A stretch of 64,000 bases of DNA from Bradyrhizobium tropiciagri (GTDB lineage: Bacteria > Pseudomonadota > Alphaproteobacteria > Rhizobiales > Xanthobacteraceae), in NCBI RefSeq assembly GCF_018130545.1, contig NZ_JAFCKF010000002.1, positions 496,001-560,000 of the forward strand, in the 5' to 3' direction. Positions 1 through 9,499 of this stretch are shown piece by piece. Within the stretch, counting starts at the first letter, position 1, and every line of letters starts with the position of its first letter. Below the pieces are notes generated by a model, which worked only from the letters and a program-made list of their open reading frames with translations, did not search any database and had not been told where the DNA came from. Both the position numbers and the translations under genes were made by a program.

Positions 1-611
1 CGGCCTCCAACAAGGACCTGCGTATCCTGATCCAGCAGGGCCTGTTCCGCGAAGACCTGTTCTTCCGCCTCAATGTGGTGCCGCTGCGGCTGCCTCCCTT
101 ACGCGAGCGTATCGAGGATCTACCCGACCTGATCCGGCACTTCTTCTCGCTCGCCGAGAAGGACGGCCTGCCGCCGAAGAAGCTCGACGCCCAGGCGCTG
201 GAGCGGCTCAAGCAGCACCGCTGGCCGGGCAATGTCCGTGAGCTGGAAAACCTCGCCCGGCGGCTGGCCGCGCTCTATCCGCAGGACGTCATTACGTCGT
301 CCGTGATCGATGGCGAGCTGGCGCCGCCCGCCGTGACCTCGGGCAGCACCGCCACCGTCGGCGTCGACAATCTCGGCGGCGCGGTCGAGGCCTATCTGTC
401 CTCGCACTTCTCCGGCTTCCCGAATGGCGTGCCGCCGCCGGGCCTCTATCACCGCATCCTCAAGGAGATCGAGATCCCGCTGTTGACCGCCGCGCTGGCA
501 GCGACCCGCGGCAACCAGATCCGGGCCGCCGATTTGCTCGGATTGAACCGCAACACACTGCGCAAGAAGATCCGCGACCTCGATATCCAGGTCTACCGGA
601 GCGGCGGGTAG
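1..611 (+). CDS. ntrC: Nitrogen regulation response regulator NtrC (NR-I), C-terminal part
   Basis: The gene enters from outside the window, so only the last ~203 residues are seen. They are the end of the AAA+ sigma-54 activation domain ([20 protein letters not shown], then [14 protein letters not shown]) and a Fis-type helix-turn-helix at the C terminus ([19 protein letters not shown]). In this family NtrC is phosphorylated by NtrB under nitrogen limitation and activates sigma-54 promoters for nitrogen assimilation genes. The assignment to NtrC rather than another enhancer-binding protein rests on the following ntrY-ntrX pair, the usual alphaproteobacterial order. The reading frame is open from base 3 and ends in TAG. 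Confidence 0.93.
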   Translation, partial: ASNKDLRILIQQGLFREDLFFRLNVVPLRLPPLRERIEDLPDLIRHFFSLAEKDGLPPKKLDAQALERLKQHRWPGNVRELENLARRLAALYPQDVITSSVIDGELAPPAVTSGSTATVGVDNLGGAVEAYLSSHFSGFPNGVPPPGLYHRILKEIEIPLLTAALAATRGNQIRAADLLGLNRNTLRKKIRDLDIQVYRSGG

Positions 612-620
612 GGGTGACGG

Positions 621-640
621 GGCGGGGCTACCAGCCCCGC
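621..640 (+). terminator. Stem-loop between ntrC and ntrY
   Basis: An 8-bp perfect inverted repeat (GCGGGGCT / AGCCCCGC) with a 3-nt loop starts about 10 bases after the ntrC stop. There is no clear T-tract, so it may be an attenuator or an mRNA-stabilising hairpin rather than an intrinsic terminator. Confidence 0.4.
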
Positions 641-789
641 TACCGTTATTGAGTAGTCACAAATGGTTTTGAGGACACGGCGTCGCGCCTCGGTTTGCGC
701 CGCGGAAATGTCGCAATTCGGCAACATTGTGATATGATTGCATCAGTTCGCAATTCCCGCGGGCGATCGCACTCAGCTCAATTGCCGGT

Positions 790-3315
790 ATGACCAGCGC
801 AGAGACAACCGCTTCAACGTTACACGCGTCCCCGGCCGGGCCCAATGCAGAGGCAGGGGCGGAGGCGCGTGGCTTCCCCTTGCGGCGCTGGCTGGCGCCG
901 TTCGCCATCGCCCTCGCGCTGCTGTCCGGCTTCCTCACCTTCGTGGTGCTGACCAACCTGACCCCGATCGAGCCGACGCCCGAGGTGGTCCGCTCGTTCC
1001 TGATGATCAACGCCGGCACTATCCTGCTGCTGGTCGGGATCATCGTCCGGGAAGTCTGGCAGATGGTGCAGGCGAGGCGGCGCGGCCGGGCGGCGGCGCG
1101 GCTGCATGTGCAGATCGTCGGCCTGTTCTCGGTGATCGCGGTGTTGCCGGCCGTGCTGGTCTCGATCGTGGCCAACGTCACCATCGAGCGTGGTCTCGAC
1201 CGGCTGTTCTCGGGCCCCACCAAGGAGGTGATCCAGAATTCGCTGACCATTGCCAGCGCCTACATGCAGGAGCATGCGCAGCTGATCCGCGGCGACATCC
1301 TCGGGATGGCCAACGACATCTCCCGCGCACGCCTGACCCCGCTCTACGACCAGGACCGCCTCTCGTTCCGCGAGTTCCTGACCGCCGCCGCGGCCGCGCG
1401 CAACTTGCCGGTCGTGGTGCTGATGGACAAGGACGGCCACATCCTGGAGAGCGCCGAGACCGGGATCAACCTGAGCTACGCGCTGCCGCCGCCGGACTTC
1501 CTCAGCAAGGTCAACGATACTGATCCCGAGATTTCGGTGTTTCCGGAGAGCTATGTCGCCTCCGTGGTTCGTCTCAAGACCTTCGACGACACCTTCCTCT
1601 ACGTGGCGCGGCTGCTCGATCCGGCCGTCGTCGCCCAGCTCAAGCAGACCCAGACCAGCGCCGCCGAATATGCCCAGCTCGAGACCCGCCGGCTCGGCAT
1701 CCAGGTCGCCTTCGCGCTGATGTTCGCGGTGATCGCACTGACCATCCTGATGGCCTCGGTGCTGATCGGGCTGAACTTCGCCAACGGCCTGGTGTCGCCG
1801 ATCCGACAGCTGATGGGCGCTGCAAGCGAGGTCTCAACCGGCAATCTCAACGTCCAGGTGCCCGTCAACAAATCGGCGAGCGACCTCGCATTGCTCGGCG
1901 AAACCTTCAACAAGATGACGCAGGAGCTGCGCACCCAGCGCAATGAGCTGGTCGATGCCTCCGAGACCATCGACAGTCGCCGCCGCTTCATCGAAGCGGT
2001 GCTGTCGTCGGCGAGCGCCGGCATCATCGGGGTCGACGCCTCAGGCAGCGTCGGCATCCTCAACCGCTCTGCGGAGAAGCTGATCGGGCATGCCGAGTCG
2101 GAGACGCTCGGCCATCCGCTCTCGGACGTGCTGCCTGAGCTCGACGAGATGATGAAGACCGCGCGCGAAGGCACGCAGCGGCTGGTGCAGGGGCAGGTGA
2201 CGATCCTGCGCGACGGCAATGAGCGCAATTTGTCGGTTCGGGTGTCAGCCGAGCAGACCAGCCAGTCGCGCGACAGCTACATCATCACGCTCGACGACAT
2301 CACCGAACTGGTTTCGGCGCAGCGCACCTCGGCCTGGGGCGACGTCGCCCGCCGCATCGCCCACGAGATCAAGAACCCGCTGACCCCGATCCAGCTCTCG
2401 GCCGAGCGCATCCGCCGCAAATTCGGCAAGACCATCACCGAAGAGAAGGACAAGTCGATCTTCGAGCAGTGCACCGATACCATCGTGCGCCAGGTCGACG
2501 ACATCAGGCGCATGGTCGACGAGTTCTCGCGCTTCGCGCGGATGCCCAAGCCCGTGATGGAGGGCGAAGACGTCGCCGACGTAGTGCGCCAGGCCGTGTT
2601 CCTGATGAAGGTCGCGCATCCCGATCTCGATATCGAGGCCGACATCAAGCAGTCGCCGCTGCCGGCGCAGTTCGACCGCCGCCTGATCTCGCAGGCGCTG
2701 ACCAACATCATCAAGAACGCCACCGAGGCGATCGAGCAGGTCCCGCCCGAGGAGCTCGGCAAGGGCCGCATCGACGTGGTGGCGCAGCGCGAGAATGACG
2801 ACATCCTGATCGACGTCGTCGATAACGGCATCGGCCTGCCCAAGGTTGCCCGTTCGCGCCTGCTCGAACCCTATGTCACGACGCGGGCCAAGGGCACCGG
2901 TCTTGGACTTGCGATCGTCGGCCGCGTCCTCGAGGACCATGGCGGCCGCATCGAGCTCAAGGACGCCTCCGATTTCCGCGAGGGCCAGCGCGGTGCCTGG
3001 ATGCGGCTGCGCTTTTCCGTCACAGGCCAGGCGGCCAAGCCTGAGACCAAGCCTGAGACCAAGCCCGAGGCGAAGCTGGAGACGAAACCCGAGAGCAAGG
3101 ACCAGAAGCCGGCCGTAAAACCGGACGAAATCGATCCCGACAGTGAAAAAAATCCGCCGGAAGAGCCGACCAACGGCCCGGCACAGGCGACCAACAATGA
3201 ACCAAAAATCCAAGAACCAAGCCAACAACCGATCCAAGAACCCGATAGTCCCGAACCAAATAATCAAGAGCCAGATGCGCAACAGCCAAAAATCAAAGCC
3301 GCGACGGGCGACTGA
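790..3315 (+). CDS. ntrY: Nitrogen regulation sensor histidine kinase NtrY
   Basis: An 841-residue membrane sensor kinase, partner of NtrX. It has about four membrane segments (near residues 35-60, 75-95, 110-135 and 300-325), a periplasmic loop between the third and fourth, a HAMP segment, a PAS domain (SSASAGIIGVDASG) and a HisKA domain with phospho-acceptor His near residue 525 (RRIAHEIKNPLTPIQLSAER). The HATPase shows DNGIGLP and [11 protein letters not shown]. From about residue 748 it ends in a ~94-residue low-complexity tail rich in Lys, Glu, Pro, Gln and Asn, built partly from KPET repeats, which is not part of the kinase fold. ATG 790 is the first start giving the full membrane region. 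ntrX follows 17 nt after the stop, so the two are co-transcribed. Confidence 0.95.
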   Translation: MTSAETTASTLHASPAGPNAEAGAEARGFPLRRWLAPFAIALALLSGFLTFVVLTNLTPIEPTPEVVRSFLMINAGTILLLVGIIVREVWQMVQARRRGRAAARLHVQIVGLFSVIAVLPAVLVSIVANVTIERGLDRLFSGPTKEVIQNSLTIASAYMQEHAQLIRGDILGMANDISRARLTPLYDQDRLSFREFLTAAAAARNLPVVVLMDKDGHILESAETGINLSYALPPPDFLSKVNDTDPEISVFPESYVASVVRLKTFDDTFLYVARLLDPAVVAQLKQTQTSAAEYAQLETRRLGIQVAFALMFAVIALTILMASVLIGLNFANGLVSPIRQLMGAASEVSTGNLNVQVPVNKSASDLALLGETFNKMTQELRTQRNELVDASETIDSRRRFIEAVLSSASAGIIGVDASGSVGILNRSAEKLIGHAESETLGHPLSDVLPELDEMMKTAREGTQRLVQGQVTILRDGNERNLSVRVSAEQTSQSRDSYIITLDDITELVSAQRTSAWGDVARRIAHEIKNPLTPIQLSAERIRRKFGKTITEEKDKSIFEQCTDTIVRQVDDIRRMVDEFSRFARMPKPVMEGEDVADVVRQAVFLMKVAHPDLDIEADIKQSPLPAQFDRRLISQALTNIIKNATEAIEQVPPEELGKGRIDVVAQRENDDILIDVVDNGIGLPKVARSRLLEPYVTTRAKGTGLGLAIVGRVLEDHGGRIELKDASDFREGQRGAWMRLRFSVTGQAAKPETKPETKPEAKLETKPESKDQKPAVKPDEIDPDSEKNPPEEPTNGPAQATNNEPKIQEPSQQPIQEPDSPEPNNQEPDAQQPKIKAATGD

Positions 3316-3332
3316 CAACGCAGGTGTAACCC

Positions 3333-4703
3333 ATGGCCAGTGACATTCTGATTGTCGACGACGAAGCTGACATTCGCGACCTCGTTGCGGGCATCCTGGA
3401 CGATGAGGGGTTTTCGACGCGCACCGCGCGCGACAGCGACTCGGCACTCGCCGAGATCGCCAACCGCCGCCCGAGCCTGGTCTTCCTCGACATCTGGCTG
3501 CAGGGCTCCAAGCTCGACGGCCTGCAGTTGCTCGAGCAGATCAAGAAGGACAACGCCGATCTGCCGGTCGTGATGATCTCCGGCCACGGCAACATCGAGA
3601 CCGCGGTCGCCGCGATCAAGCGCGGCGCCTACGACTTCATCGAGAAGCCGTTCAAGTCGGACCGGCTGATCCTGGTCGCGACCCGGGCGCTGGAGACCTC
3701 GCGGCTGAAGCGCGAGGTGAAGGAGCTGAAGCAGCTGGCTCCGGCGGCGAGCGTGCTGACCGGCCGCTCGGCCTGCATGAACCAGCTGCGCCAGACCATC
3801 GATCGCGCCGCCAAGGCCAACAGCCGCATCCTGATCGTCGGCCCGTCCGGCGCCGGCAAGGAGCTCGCCGCGCGGACGCTGCATCATGCCTCCGGACGCG
3901 CCGAGGGGCCGTTCGTGGTGATCAACGCCGCCGCGATCACGCCGGAGCGCATGGAGATCGAGCTGTTCGGCATCGAAGGCGCGAATGGCGAGCAGCAACG
4001 CAAGGCCGGCGCGCTCGAGGAAGCGCATGGCGGCACGCTGTTCATCGACGAGATCGCGGACATGCCGCGCGAGACTCAGAACAAGATCCTGCGCGTGCTG
4101 GTCGATCAGACCTTCCAGCGTCAGGGTGGCACCAGCAAGGTGCATGTCGACGTCCGCATCATCTCGTCGACGGCGCGCAATCTGGAGGAGGAGATCGCCG
4201 CGGGCCGCTTCCGCGAGGATCTCTATCACCGCCTCTCGGTGGTGCCGATCCGGGTGCCGCCGCTGTCGGAGCGTCGCGAGGACATCCCCGAGCTGATCGA
4301 CTATTTCATGGACCAGATTTCGGCGGCCACCGGCCTGCCGAAGCGGCAGATCGGGCAGGACGCGATGGCCGTGCTGCAGTCGCATGTCTGGCCGGGCAAT
4401 GTCCGCCAGCTGCGCAACAACGTCGAACGCGTGATGATCCTGGCGGGTGGCGGCCCGGAGGCGATCATCACCGCCGACATGCTGCCGCAGGACGTCGGCT
4501 CGATGGTGCCGGCGATGCCGACCTCCAACAATGGCGAGCACATCATGGGCCTGCCGCTGCGCGAGGCGCGCGAGGTGTTCGAGCGCGACTACCTGATCGC
4601 CCAGATCAGCCGCTTCTCCGGCAATATCTCGCGCACCGCGGAGTTTGTCGGCATGGAGCGCTCGGCGCTGCATCGCAAGCTGAAGGCGCTCGGGGTCGGC
4701 TGA
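3333..4703 (+). CDS. ntrX: Nitrogen assimilation response regulator NtrX
   Basis: A 456-residue regulator with an N-terminal receiver (DDEAD at the start, phospho-acceptor Asp near residue 53 in FLDIWLQ, KPF near residue 107). A central AAA+ domain follows (Walker A GPSGAGKE, Walker B GGTLFIDEIADMP, WPGNVRQLRNNVERVM), and a Fis-type helix-turn-helix ends the protein (AEFVGMERSALHRKLKALG). After ELFG the sequence runs IEGANGEQQRKAG, so the sigma-54-contacting GAFTGA loop is not present. This is a known property of NtrX proteins and suggests it does not act as an ordinary sigma-54 activator. NtrX is the cognate regulator of NtrY in nitrogen, redox and envelope control. Confidence 0.95.
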   Translation: MASDILIVDDEADIRDLVAGILDDEGFSTRTARDSDSALAEIANRRPSLVFLDIWLQGSKLDGLQLLEQIKKDNADLPVVMISGHGNIETAVAAIKRGAYDFIEKPFKSDRLILVATRALETSRLKREVKELKQLAPAASVLTGRSACMNQLRQTIDRAAKANSRILIVGPSGAGKELAARTLHHASGRAEGPFVVINAAAITPERMEIELFGIEGANGEQQRKAGALEEAHGGTLFIDEIADMPRETQNKILRVLVDQTFQRQGGTSKVHVDVRIISSTARNLEEEIAAGRFREDLYHRLSVVPIRVPPLSERREDIPELIDYFMDQISAATGLPKRQIGQDAMAVLQSHVWPGNVRQLRNNVERVMILAGGGPEAIITADMLPQDVGSMVPAMPTSNNGEHIMGLPLREAREVFERDYLIAQISRFSGNISRTAEFVGMERSALHRKLKALGVG

Positions 4704-5070
4704 CCCTCGAGCCTGACGGCTGAGGCTGTTCGGCCAGGAGCGACGCCCCGGCGATCCCGCCGGGGATACCGGGGTCTGCCCAGGACCGGGCGGGGTGGCC
4801 GGCGAGGCGAGCGCGGAGCCGGTACAACCGGGGATTTATCCACTCTCCACGAGAATATTCGTCTCTTTCCTCGCCCTTTCTTAGAATTGCCACCGTGTTC
4901 CTACCGACTGCTGCGCGAACCGGCTTGCCTAAAAACCGCGCGTAGCCTCTAATCCTACCGCTACGCCTGCCAGAGGGGGATCTCAGGGCAGACGGGCAGC
5001 CGGAGGAGGCTCCGTCAGAGAGTCGCAACCGGTTCAATAAAAAGAAGCACAAGCTTGCGGGACAAAAACA
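4704..5070 (+). promoter_or_regulatory. Intergenic leader upstream of hfq
   Basis: A 367-bp stretch without a credible gene. It begins with GC-rich hairpins next to the ntrX stop. It then has a less GC-rich part (about 4840-5060) that probably holds the hfq promoter and leader. No promoter class can be assigned with confidence by eye. Confidence 0.4.
4746..4765 (+). terminator. Hairpin downstream of ntrX
   Basis: A perfect 8-bp inverted repeat CCCCGGCG / CGCCGGGG with loop ATCC, 43 nt after the ntrX stop. It lacks a T-run. It probably ends or attenuates the ntrY-ntrX transcript before hfq. Confidence 0.4.
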
Positions 5071-5319
5071 ATGGCGGCAGACCGCGCACAAAATCTACAA
5101 GACACCTTCCTGAACCACGTTCGTAAAACCAAGACGCCACTGACGATATTTCTGGTCAACGGAGTGAAGCTGCAGGGCATTGTCACATGGTTCGACAATT
5201 TCTGCTTGCTGCTGCGGCGCGACGGTCACTCGCAGCTGGTCTACAAGCACGCGATCTCGACCATCATGCCCGGCGCTCCGATTCAGCTGTTCGAAGGTGG
5301 TGAGGACGCACCGGCTTGA
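5071..5319 (+). CDS. hfq: RNA chaperone Hfq
   Basis: An 82-residue Sm-like protein that forms a hexameric ring and pairs small RNAs with mRNAs. The Sm1 motif is clear ([20 protein letters not shown], then [11 protein letters not shown]). The Sm2 motif YKHAIST carries the Tyr-Lys-His typical of Hfq. The length is typical for alphaproteobacteria, with a short C-terminal tail. hflX follows 11 nt after the stop, the usual hfq-hflX pair. Confidence 0.98.
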   Translation: MAADRAQNLQDTFLNHVRKTKTPLTIFLVNGVKLQGIVTWFDNFCLLLRRDGHSQLVYKHAISTIMPGAPIQLFEGGEDAPA

Positions 5320-5330
5320 GAGTGAACTGA

Positions 5331-6725
5331 TTGGAACCCTTCAATCGTGAAGGGGGCGCCGACCGGACCAAGTCTAGGCCCGGGGCGGCGGGGAACGGCA
5401 GCAGCGGGCGGGTGATCGTCATCGGCCCGTACCTGCGCATGCGCCGCGGCGACGGCGATGCGCAAACGGAATCCTCTGTCCGCGACTATGAAGCCCGGAT
5501 CGAGGAGGCCGCCGGCCTTGCCGCGGCGATCGAGCTCACCGTGGTCGACTCAGTTGTCGCGCCGATCAGCCAGATCCGGCCTGCAACCTATCTCGGCAAG
5601 GGCAAGGTCGAGGAGATCAACGGCCTCGTCGCCAGCAACGAGGTCGAGCTCGTGGTGATGGATTGCGCGCTGTCGCCGATCCAGCAGCGCAACCTCGAGA
5701 AGGCCTGGAGCACCAAGGTGCTCGACCGCACCGGCCTGATCCTGGAAATCTTCGGCCGCCGCGCCAAGACCAAGGAAGGCGCGCTGCAGGTCGAGCTCGC
5801 CCATCTCAATTATCAACGCAGCCGCCTGGTGCGGTCGTGGACCCATCTCGAGCGCCAGCGCGGCGGCTTCGGCTTCATGGGCGGCCCCGGCGAAACCCAG
5901 ATCGAGGCCGACCGCCGCCTGATCAGCGAGCGCATCACCAAGCTCGAAGGCGAGTTGAAGAAGGTGCAGGCGACGCGGCGACTGCATCGTGCCGGCCGCC
6001 AGCGCGTGCCGTATCGCGTGGTGGCGCTGGTCGGTTACACCAATGCCGGCAAGTCGACGCTGTTCAATCGCCTGACGCGTGCCGACGTGCAGGCCGCCGA
6101 CATGCTGTTTGCGACGCTGGATCCGACCCTGCGCGCGCTCAACCTGCCGCATGGCGGCAAGGCGATGCTGTCGGACACGGTCGGCTTCATCTCCAATCTG
6201 CCGACCCAGCTGGTGGCCGCGTTTCGCGCCACGCTGGAGGAGGTGCTGGAAGCCGACATCATCCTGCATGTCCGCGATATCTCGCATGAAGATGCCGAAG
6301 CGCAGGAGCGTGACGTCGAGGGCGTGTTGCGCCAGCTCGGCATCGATCCCGACGCCGATGGCGGCCAGCGCATCATCGAGGTCTGGAACAAGATCGACCG
6401 CTTTGATCAGGAGGAGCGGGACAATCTGCGCAACATTGCGGCGCGCCGTCCGCCGGAGCGGCCATGCTTCCTGGTTTCGGCCGCGACAGGCGAGGGGATC
6501 GACGCGCTGCTGGCCGCGATCGAGGATCGCCTCGCGGCCAAGCGCATGACCTTGCAGCTGTCGATCGACGCCTCCGACGGCGCCGGCATCAGCTGGCTGC
6601 ATCGCAATGCCGAGGTCCTGAACAAGCAGCTCAACGGCGAGCGGTTCGACATGACGGTGCGCGTCGACGAAACCAAGCGCGACATCGTGATGTCACGATT
6701 CGATGCTCTTCCGCACGAGACGTAA
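5331..6725 (+). CDS. hflX: GTPase HflX (ribosome-associated)
   Basis: A 464-residue Obg-HflX family GTPase. The N-terminal HflX domain holds TYLGKGKVEEI and GGFGFMGGPGETQIE, followed by a coiled-coil linker (residues ~195-225). The G domain shows G1 GYTNAGKSTLFN, G3 SDTVGFIS, G4 NKID and G5 SAATGEG. HflX splits stalled ribosomes under stress. The start is TTG at 5331, the first start after the hfq stop. No ATG lies nearby in frame with the conserved region. It is translated from the hfq transcript. Confidence 0.95.
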   Translation: MEPFNREGGADRTKSRPGAAGNGSSGRVIVIGPYLRMRRGDGDAQTESSVRDYEARIEEAAGLAAAIELTVVDSVVAPISQIRPATYLGKGKVEEINGLVASNEVELVVMDCALSPIQQRNLEKAWSTKVLDRTGLILEIFGRRAKTKEGALQVELAHLNYQRSRLVRSWTHLERQRGGFGFMGGPGETQIEADRRLISERITKLEGELKKVQATRRLHRAGRQRVPYRVVALVGYTNAGKSTLFNRLTRADVQAADMLFATLDPTLRALNLPHGGKAMLSDTVGFISNLPTQLVAAFRATLEEVLEADIILHVRDISHEDAEAQERDVEGVLRQLGIDPDADGGQRIIEVWNKIDRFDQEERDNLRNIAARRPPERPCFLVSAATGEGIDALLAAIEDRLAAKRMTLQLSIDASDGAGISWLHRNAEVLNKQLNGERFDMTVRVDETKRDIVMSRFDALPHET

Positions 6726-6760
6726 CGCCCGGCAGGGCGGCGTTGCGACCGGGGGGATCG

Positions 6761-7936
6761 ATGCTCAATCGCCGTACATTTCTCGGCAGCGGTCTGGCGA
6801 GCGCTGCGGTCGCCGGAATTTCAACGCGCCTGGCCGCTGAAGGCGCGGGCTTTGCCGATGCGCCCGCGCTGCGGCCGGTTCTCGCACGCGCCGACCGCAT
6901 GTTTCGAGTCACGGTCTGCCTGCGCCCGTTCCGCGCTGCCGGTCCGCGCATCGAGGCGGAATGGGTCGGCGCGAAATATGTCGTTCACAATTACGGCCAC
7001 GGCGGAAGCGGCTGGTCGCTGTCCTGGGGCGCCGCGCAGGAGGCGGTGCCGCTCGCCCTGCAATTGAGCGCGCGCGACATTGCCGTCGTCGGTGCCGGCG
7101 CGATCGGCCTGACGACCGCGATCACGGCCCAGCGGATGGGCGCGACGGTCACGATCTACGCCAAGGAGCGCTTCCCCCAGGTGCGCTCGGCGCGTGCGAC
7201 CGGGGACTGGTCGCCGGATTCACGGATCGCGATGGAGGCTGACGTCGCGCCGGATTTCGCCGACCGCTGGGAGCGGATGGCGCGCGCCACCTTTGCGACC
7301 CATCAAAGCTATCTCGGCCTGGCCGGCAATCCGATCGAATGGACGGATCGCTATTTGCTGTCCGACGAAGCCCCCGACGCCGAGGGGCGTCCACACCGCC
7401 GCCAGCACGCGTCGGGTGAGGGCACGAAGAAATTCCTCGAACTGCGCGACCGCGTCAGGACGCTGACGCCGCGATGGGACTTGCAGGCCGCCGGGACAAA
7501 TCCGTTTCCCGCGCCCTATGCCTGGAAGAGCGCTTCGCTGACTTACAACGTCACGGATCTCTACCACCACCTCGAAGCGGAATTTCAGGGGGCGGGAGGC
7601 CGCTTCGTGCCGACCGAACTGCACGCGCCATCGGATCTGTCGAAAATCCCCGAGAAGGTCATCCTCAATTGCACCGGTTATGGCGCCCGTGCGTTGTTTC
7701 GTGACGAGAGCATCGTCCCGGTGCGCGGCCAGATCGCCTGGCTCATTCCCCAGCCGGACGTCAACTATGGCGTGTTCTACCGCAACCTCAGCGTCCTTGG
7801 CCGGCGCGACGGGATCGTGGTCCAGCCGGTCGGCGAGAACGATTATTTCGGCTTCAACGACGACAACGAAATGCCTGATGTCGCCGCCGCACGGCAAGCG
7901 GTGGAGGACGCGGCAAAGCTGTTCAGCCGGGCCTGA
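6761..7936 (+). CDS. Tat-exported FAD-dependent D-amino-acid-oxidase-like oxidoreductase, apparently circularly permuted
   Basis: 391 residues from ATG 6761, preceded by a G-rich Shine-Dalgarno. The N terminus has a twin-Arg signal (NRRTFLGSG, hydrophobic A-rich stretch to about residue 26), so it is probably folded with FAD and exported. Motifs follow in an unusual order. The segments that normally close D-amino-acid oxidases come first: LRPFR at 54-58 (substrate-binding Arg) and HNYGHGGSG at 76-84. They are followed by the Rossmann dinucleotide motif GAGAIG at 111-116, which normally begins the protein. The DAO middle region follows (ILNCTGYGARALFRDES, then VPVRGQI near residue 325), and the protein stops soon after. 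The substrate is unknown. It follows hflX at 35 nt and may be its own unit. Confidence 0.8.
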   Translation: MLNRRTFLGSGLASAAVAGISTRLAAEGAGFADAPALRPVLARADRMFRVTVCLRPFRAAGPRIEAEWVGAKYVVHNYGHGGSGWSLSWGAAQEAVPLALQLSARDIAVVGAGAIGLTTAITAQRMGATVTIYAKERFPQVRSARATGDWSPDSRIAMEADVAPDFADRWERMARATFATHQSYLGLAGNPIEWTDRYLLSDEAPDAEGRPHRRQHASGEGTKKFLELRDRVRTLTPRWDLQAAGTNPFPAPYAWKSASLTYNVTDLYHHLEAEFQGAGGRFVPTELHAPSDLSKIPEKVILNCTGYGARALFRDESIVPVRGQIAWLIPQPDVNYGVFYRNLSVLGRRDGIVVQPVGENDYFGFNDDNEMPDVAAARQAVEDAAKLFSRA

Positions 7937-8089
7937 TCAACGTCACCGGCGGTCGCATTCTTCCGAAATGTGACGGCGCCGTGACGCGGCCTCACTTGGA
8001 CACGACTGCGACGTGCGGCCGCACTTTCCGTTTGAAATCTGCGCCGCCTTGGTTCATTGCGCTGCTGGACGCAAAGCCGAGGCCGATCG

Positions 8090-9460
8090 ATGCAGGACAC
8101 CAGCGAAACCATCACCCACGACACGCTCGCCGGCCAGAACGGTGATCTCGCCCATGCACGGGCCCCCGAAATCGTCGACGCGCTCAATGCCCGGGAGCCG
8201 GAAGAGGCCGCGCAGCTGCTGCGATCGCTGCCGTCAGAGAAGGCGATCGAGGTGCTCGACCTGCCCGGGCTCGACAACACCTGCGAGATCCTGGCCGAGC
8301 TGCCGACCGATACCGCGGTGTCGCTGCTGTCGAGTGTCTCCGACGACCGCGCCGCCGACATCTTCAAGGAGCTGGTCGAGCCGCTGCGCACCACGCTGCT
8401 GAACGGCCTCAATCCGGACACCCGCAACGTCATCTCGGGGCTATTGGCCTATCCCGAGCGCAGCGCCGGCAGCATCATGACGACCGAGTTCGTCAGCGTG
8501 CCGTCGAGCTGGACCATCGCCGAGGTGCTGCATCACATCCGGATGGTCGAGCGCACCCGCGAGACCGTCTATTCGATCTTCGTGATCGACCCGGTCAAGA
8601 AGACCCTGATCCAGGCGGTGCCGCTGCGCCGGCTGATCTCGGCCGATCCGCACGCCAATGTGCTAACCGCGGCACCGGCGCGCAAGCCGCTGATGATTGC
8701 TCCCGAAGCCGATCGCATGGAGGCGGCGCGGCTGATCTCGCGCTACGATCTGCTCGCCGTCGCCGTCGTCGACGGCCCCGGCCATATCCTCGGCATTGTC
8801 ACGGTCGACGACGTCATCGACGCCATCGTCGAGGAATCCACCGAGGACGCCCAGAAGTTCGGCGGCATGGAGGCGATCGATGAGCCTTATCTGCGGATCG
8901 GGTTCGGCGAGATGATCAAGAAGCGCGCCGGCTGGCTGTGCGCCCTGTTCCTGTCGGAAATGCTGACCGCCACCGCGATGCAGTCGTACCAGAGCGAGCT
9001 CGAGAAGGCGATCGTGCTGACGCTGTTCATCCCGCTGATCATGAGCTCCGGCGGCAATTCCGGCTCGCAGGCGACTTCGCTGCTGATCCGCTCGCTGGCG
9101 CTGCACGAGGTGCGGCTGCGCGACTGGTGGCGTGTCGCCATTCGTGAACTGCCGACCGGCATCGTGCTCGGGTCCATCCTGGGCGTGATCGGCATTGTCA
9201 GGATCACGCTCTGGCAGACGCTCGGCCTGTTCGACTACGGCCCGCATTGGGTGCTGGTGGCCACCACCGTCGGCGCTGCGCTGGTCGGCATCGTCACCTT
9301 CGGCTCGCTGTGCGGCTCGATGCTGCCCTTCATCCTCAAGCGCATCGGCTTTGATCCCGCCAGCGCGTCCGCGCCGTTCGTCGCGACGCTGGTCGACGTG
9401 ACGGGACTCGTGATCTATTTCGGCGTTGCTGCGGTCATCCTGCACGGGACGCTGTTGTAG
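8090..9460 (+). CDS. mgtE: Magnesium transporter MgtE
   Basis: 456 residues from ATG 8090, with GAGG upstream. An in-frame ATG at 8057 would add 11 residues. Order: MgtE N domain with helical repeats (about residues 30-130: EEAAQLLRSLPSEKAIEVLD), paired CBS domains (about 135-255, with ITTEFV-like SIMTTEFVSVPSSW and GIVTVDDVIDAIVEE), then five membrane helices (about 280-455) including IPLIMSSGGNSGSQATSL, the conserved pore segment. It is a Mg2+-gated Mg2+ channel of the inner membrane. No magnesium riboswitch is visible in the 153 bp upstream. Confidence 0.95.
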   Translation: MQDTSETITHDTLAGQNGDLAHARAPEIVDALNAREPEEAAQLLRSLPSEKAIEVLDLPGLDNTCEILAELPTDTAVSLLSSVSDDRAADIFKELVEPLRTTLLNGLNPDTRNVISGLLAYPERSAGSIMTTEFVSVPSSWTIAEVLHHIRMVERTRETVYSIFVIDPVKKTLIQAVPLRRLISADPHANVLTAAPARKPLMIAPEADRMEAARLISRYDLLAVAVVDGPGHILGIVTVDDVIDAIVEESTEDAQKFGGMEAIDEPYLRIGFGEMIKKRAGWLCALFLSEMLTATAMQSYQSELEKAIVLTLFIPLIMSSGGNSGSQATSLLIRSLALHEVRLRDWWRVAIRELPTGIVLGSILGVIGIVRITLWQTLGLFDYGPHWVLVATTVGAALVGIVTFGSLCGSMLPFILKRIGFDPASASAPFVATLVDVTGLVIYFGVAAVILHGTLL

Positions 9461-9499
9461 GCGGAAGCTGCGTATTTTGACGCGGCACCTCCACGTATT

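Noticed and set aside
7937-8089. Magnesium riboswitch before mgtE
   Set aside because: The gap is only 153 bp and I could not see the conserved M-box stems.
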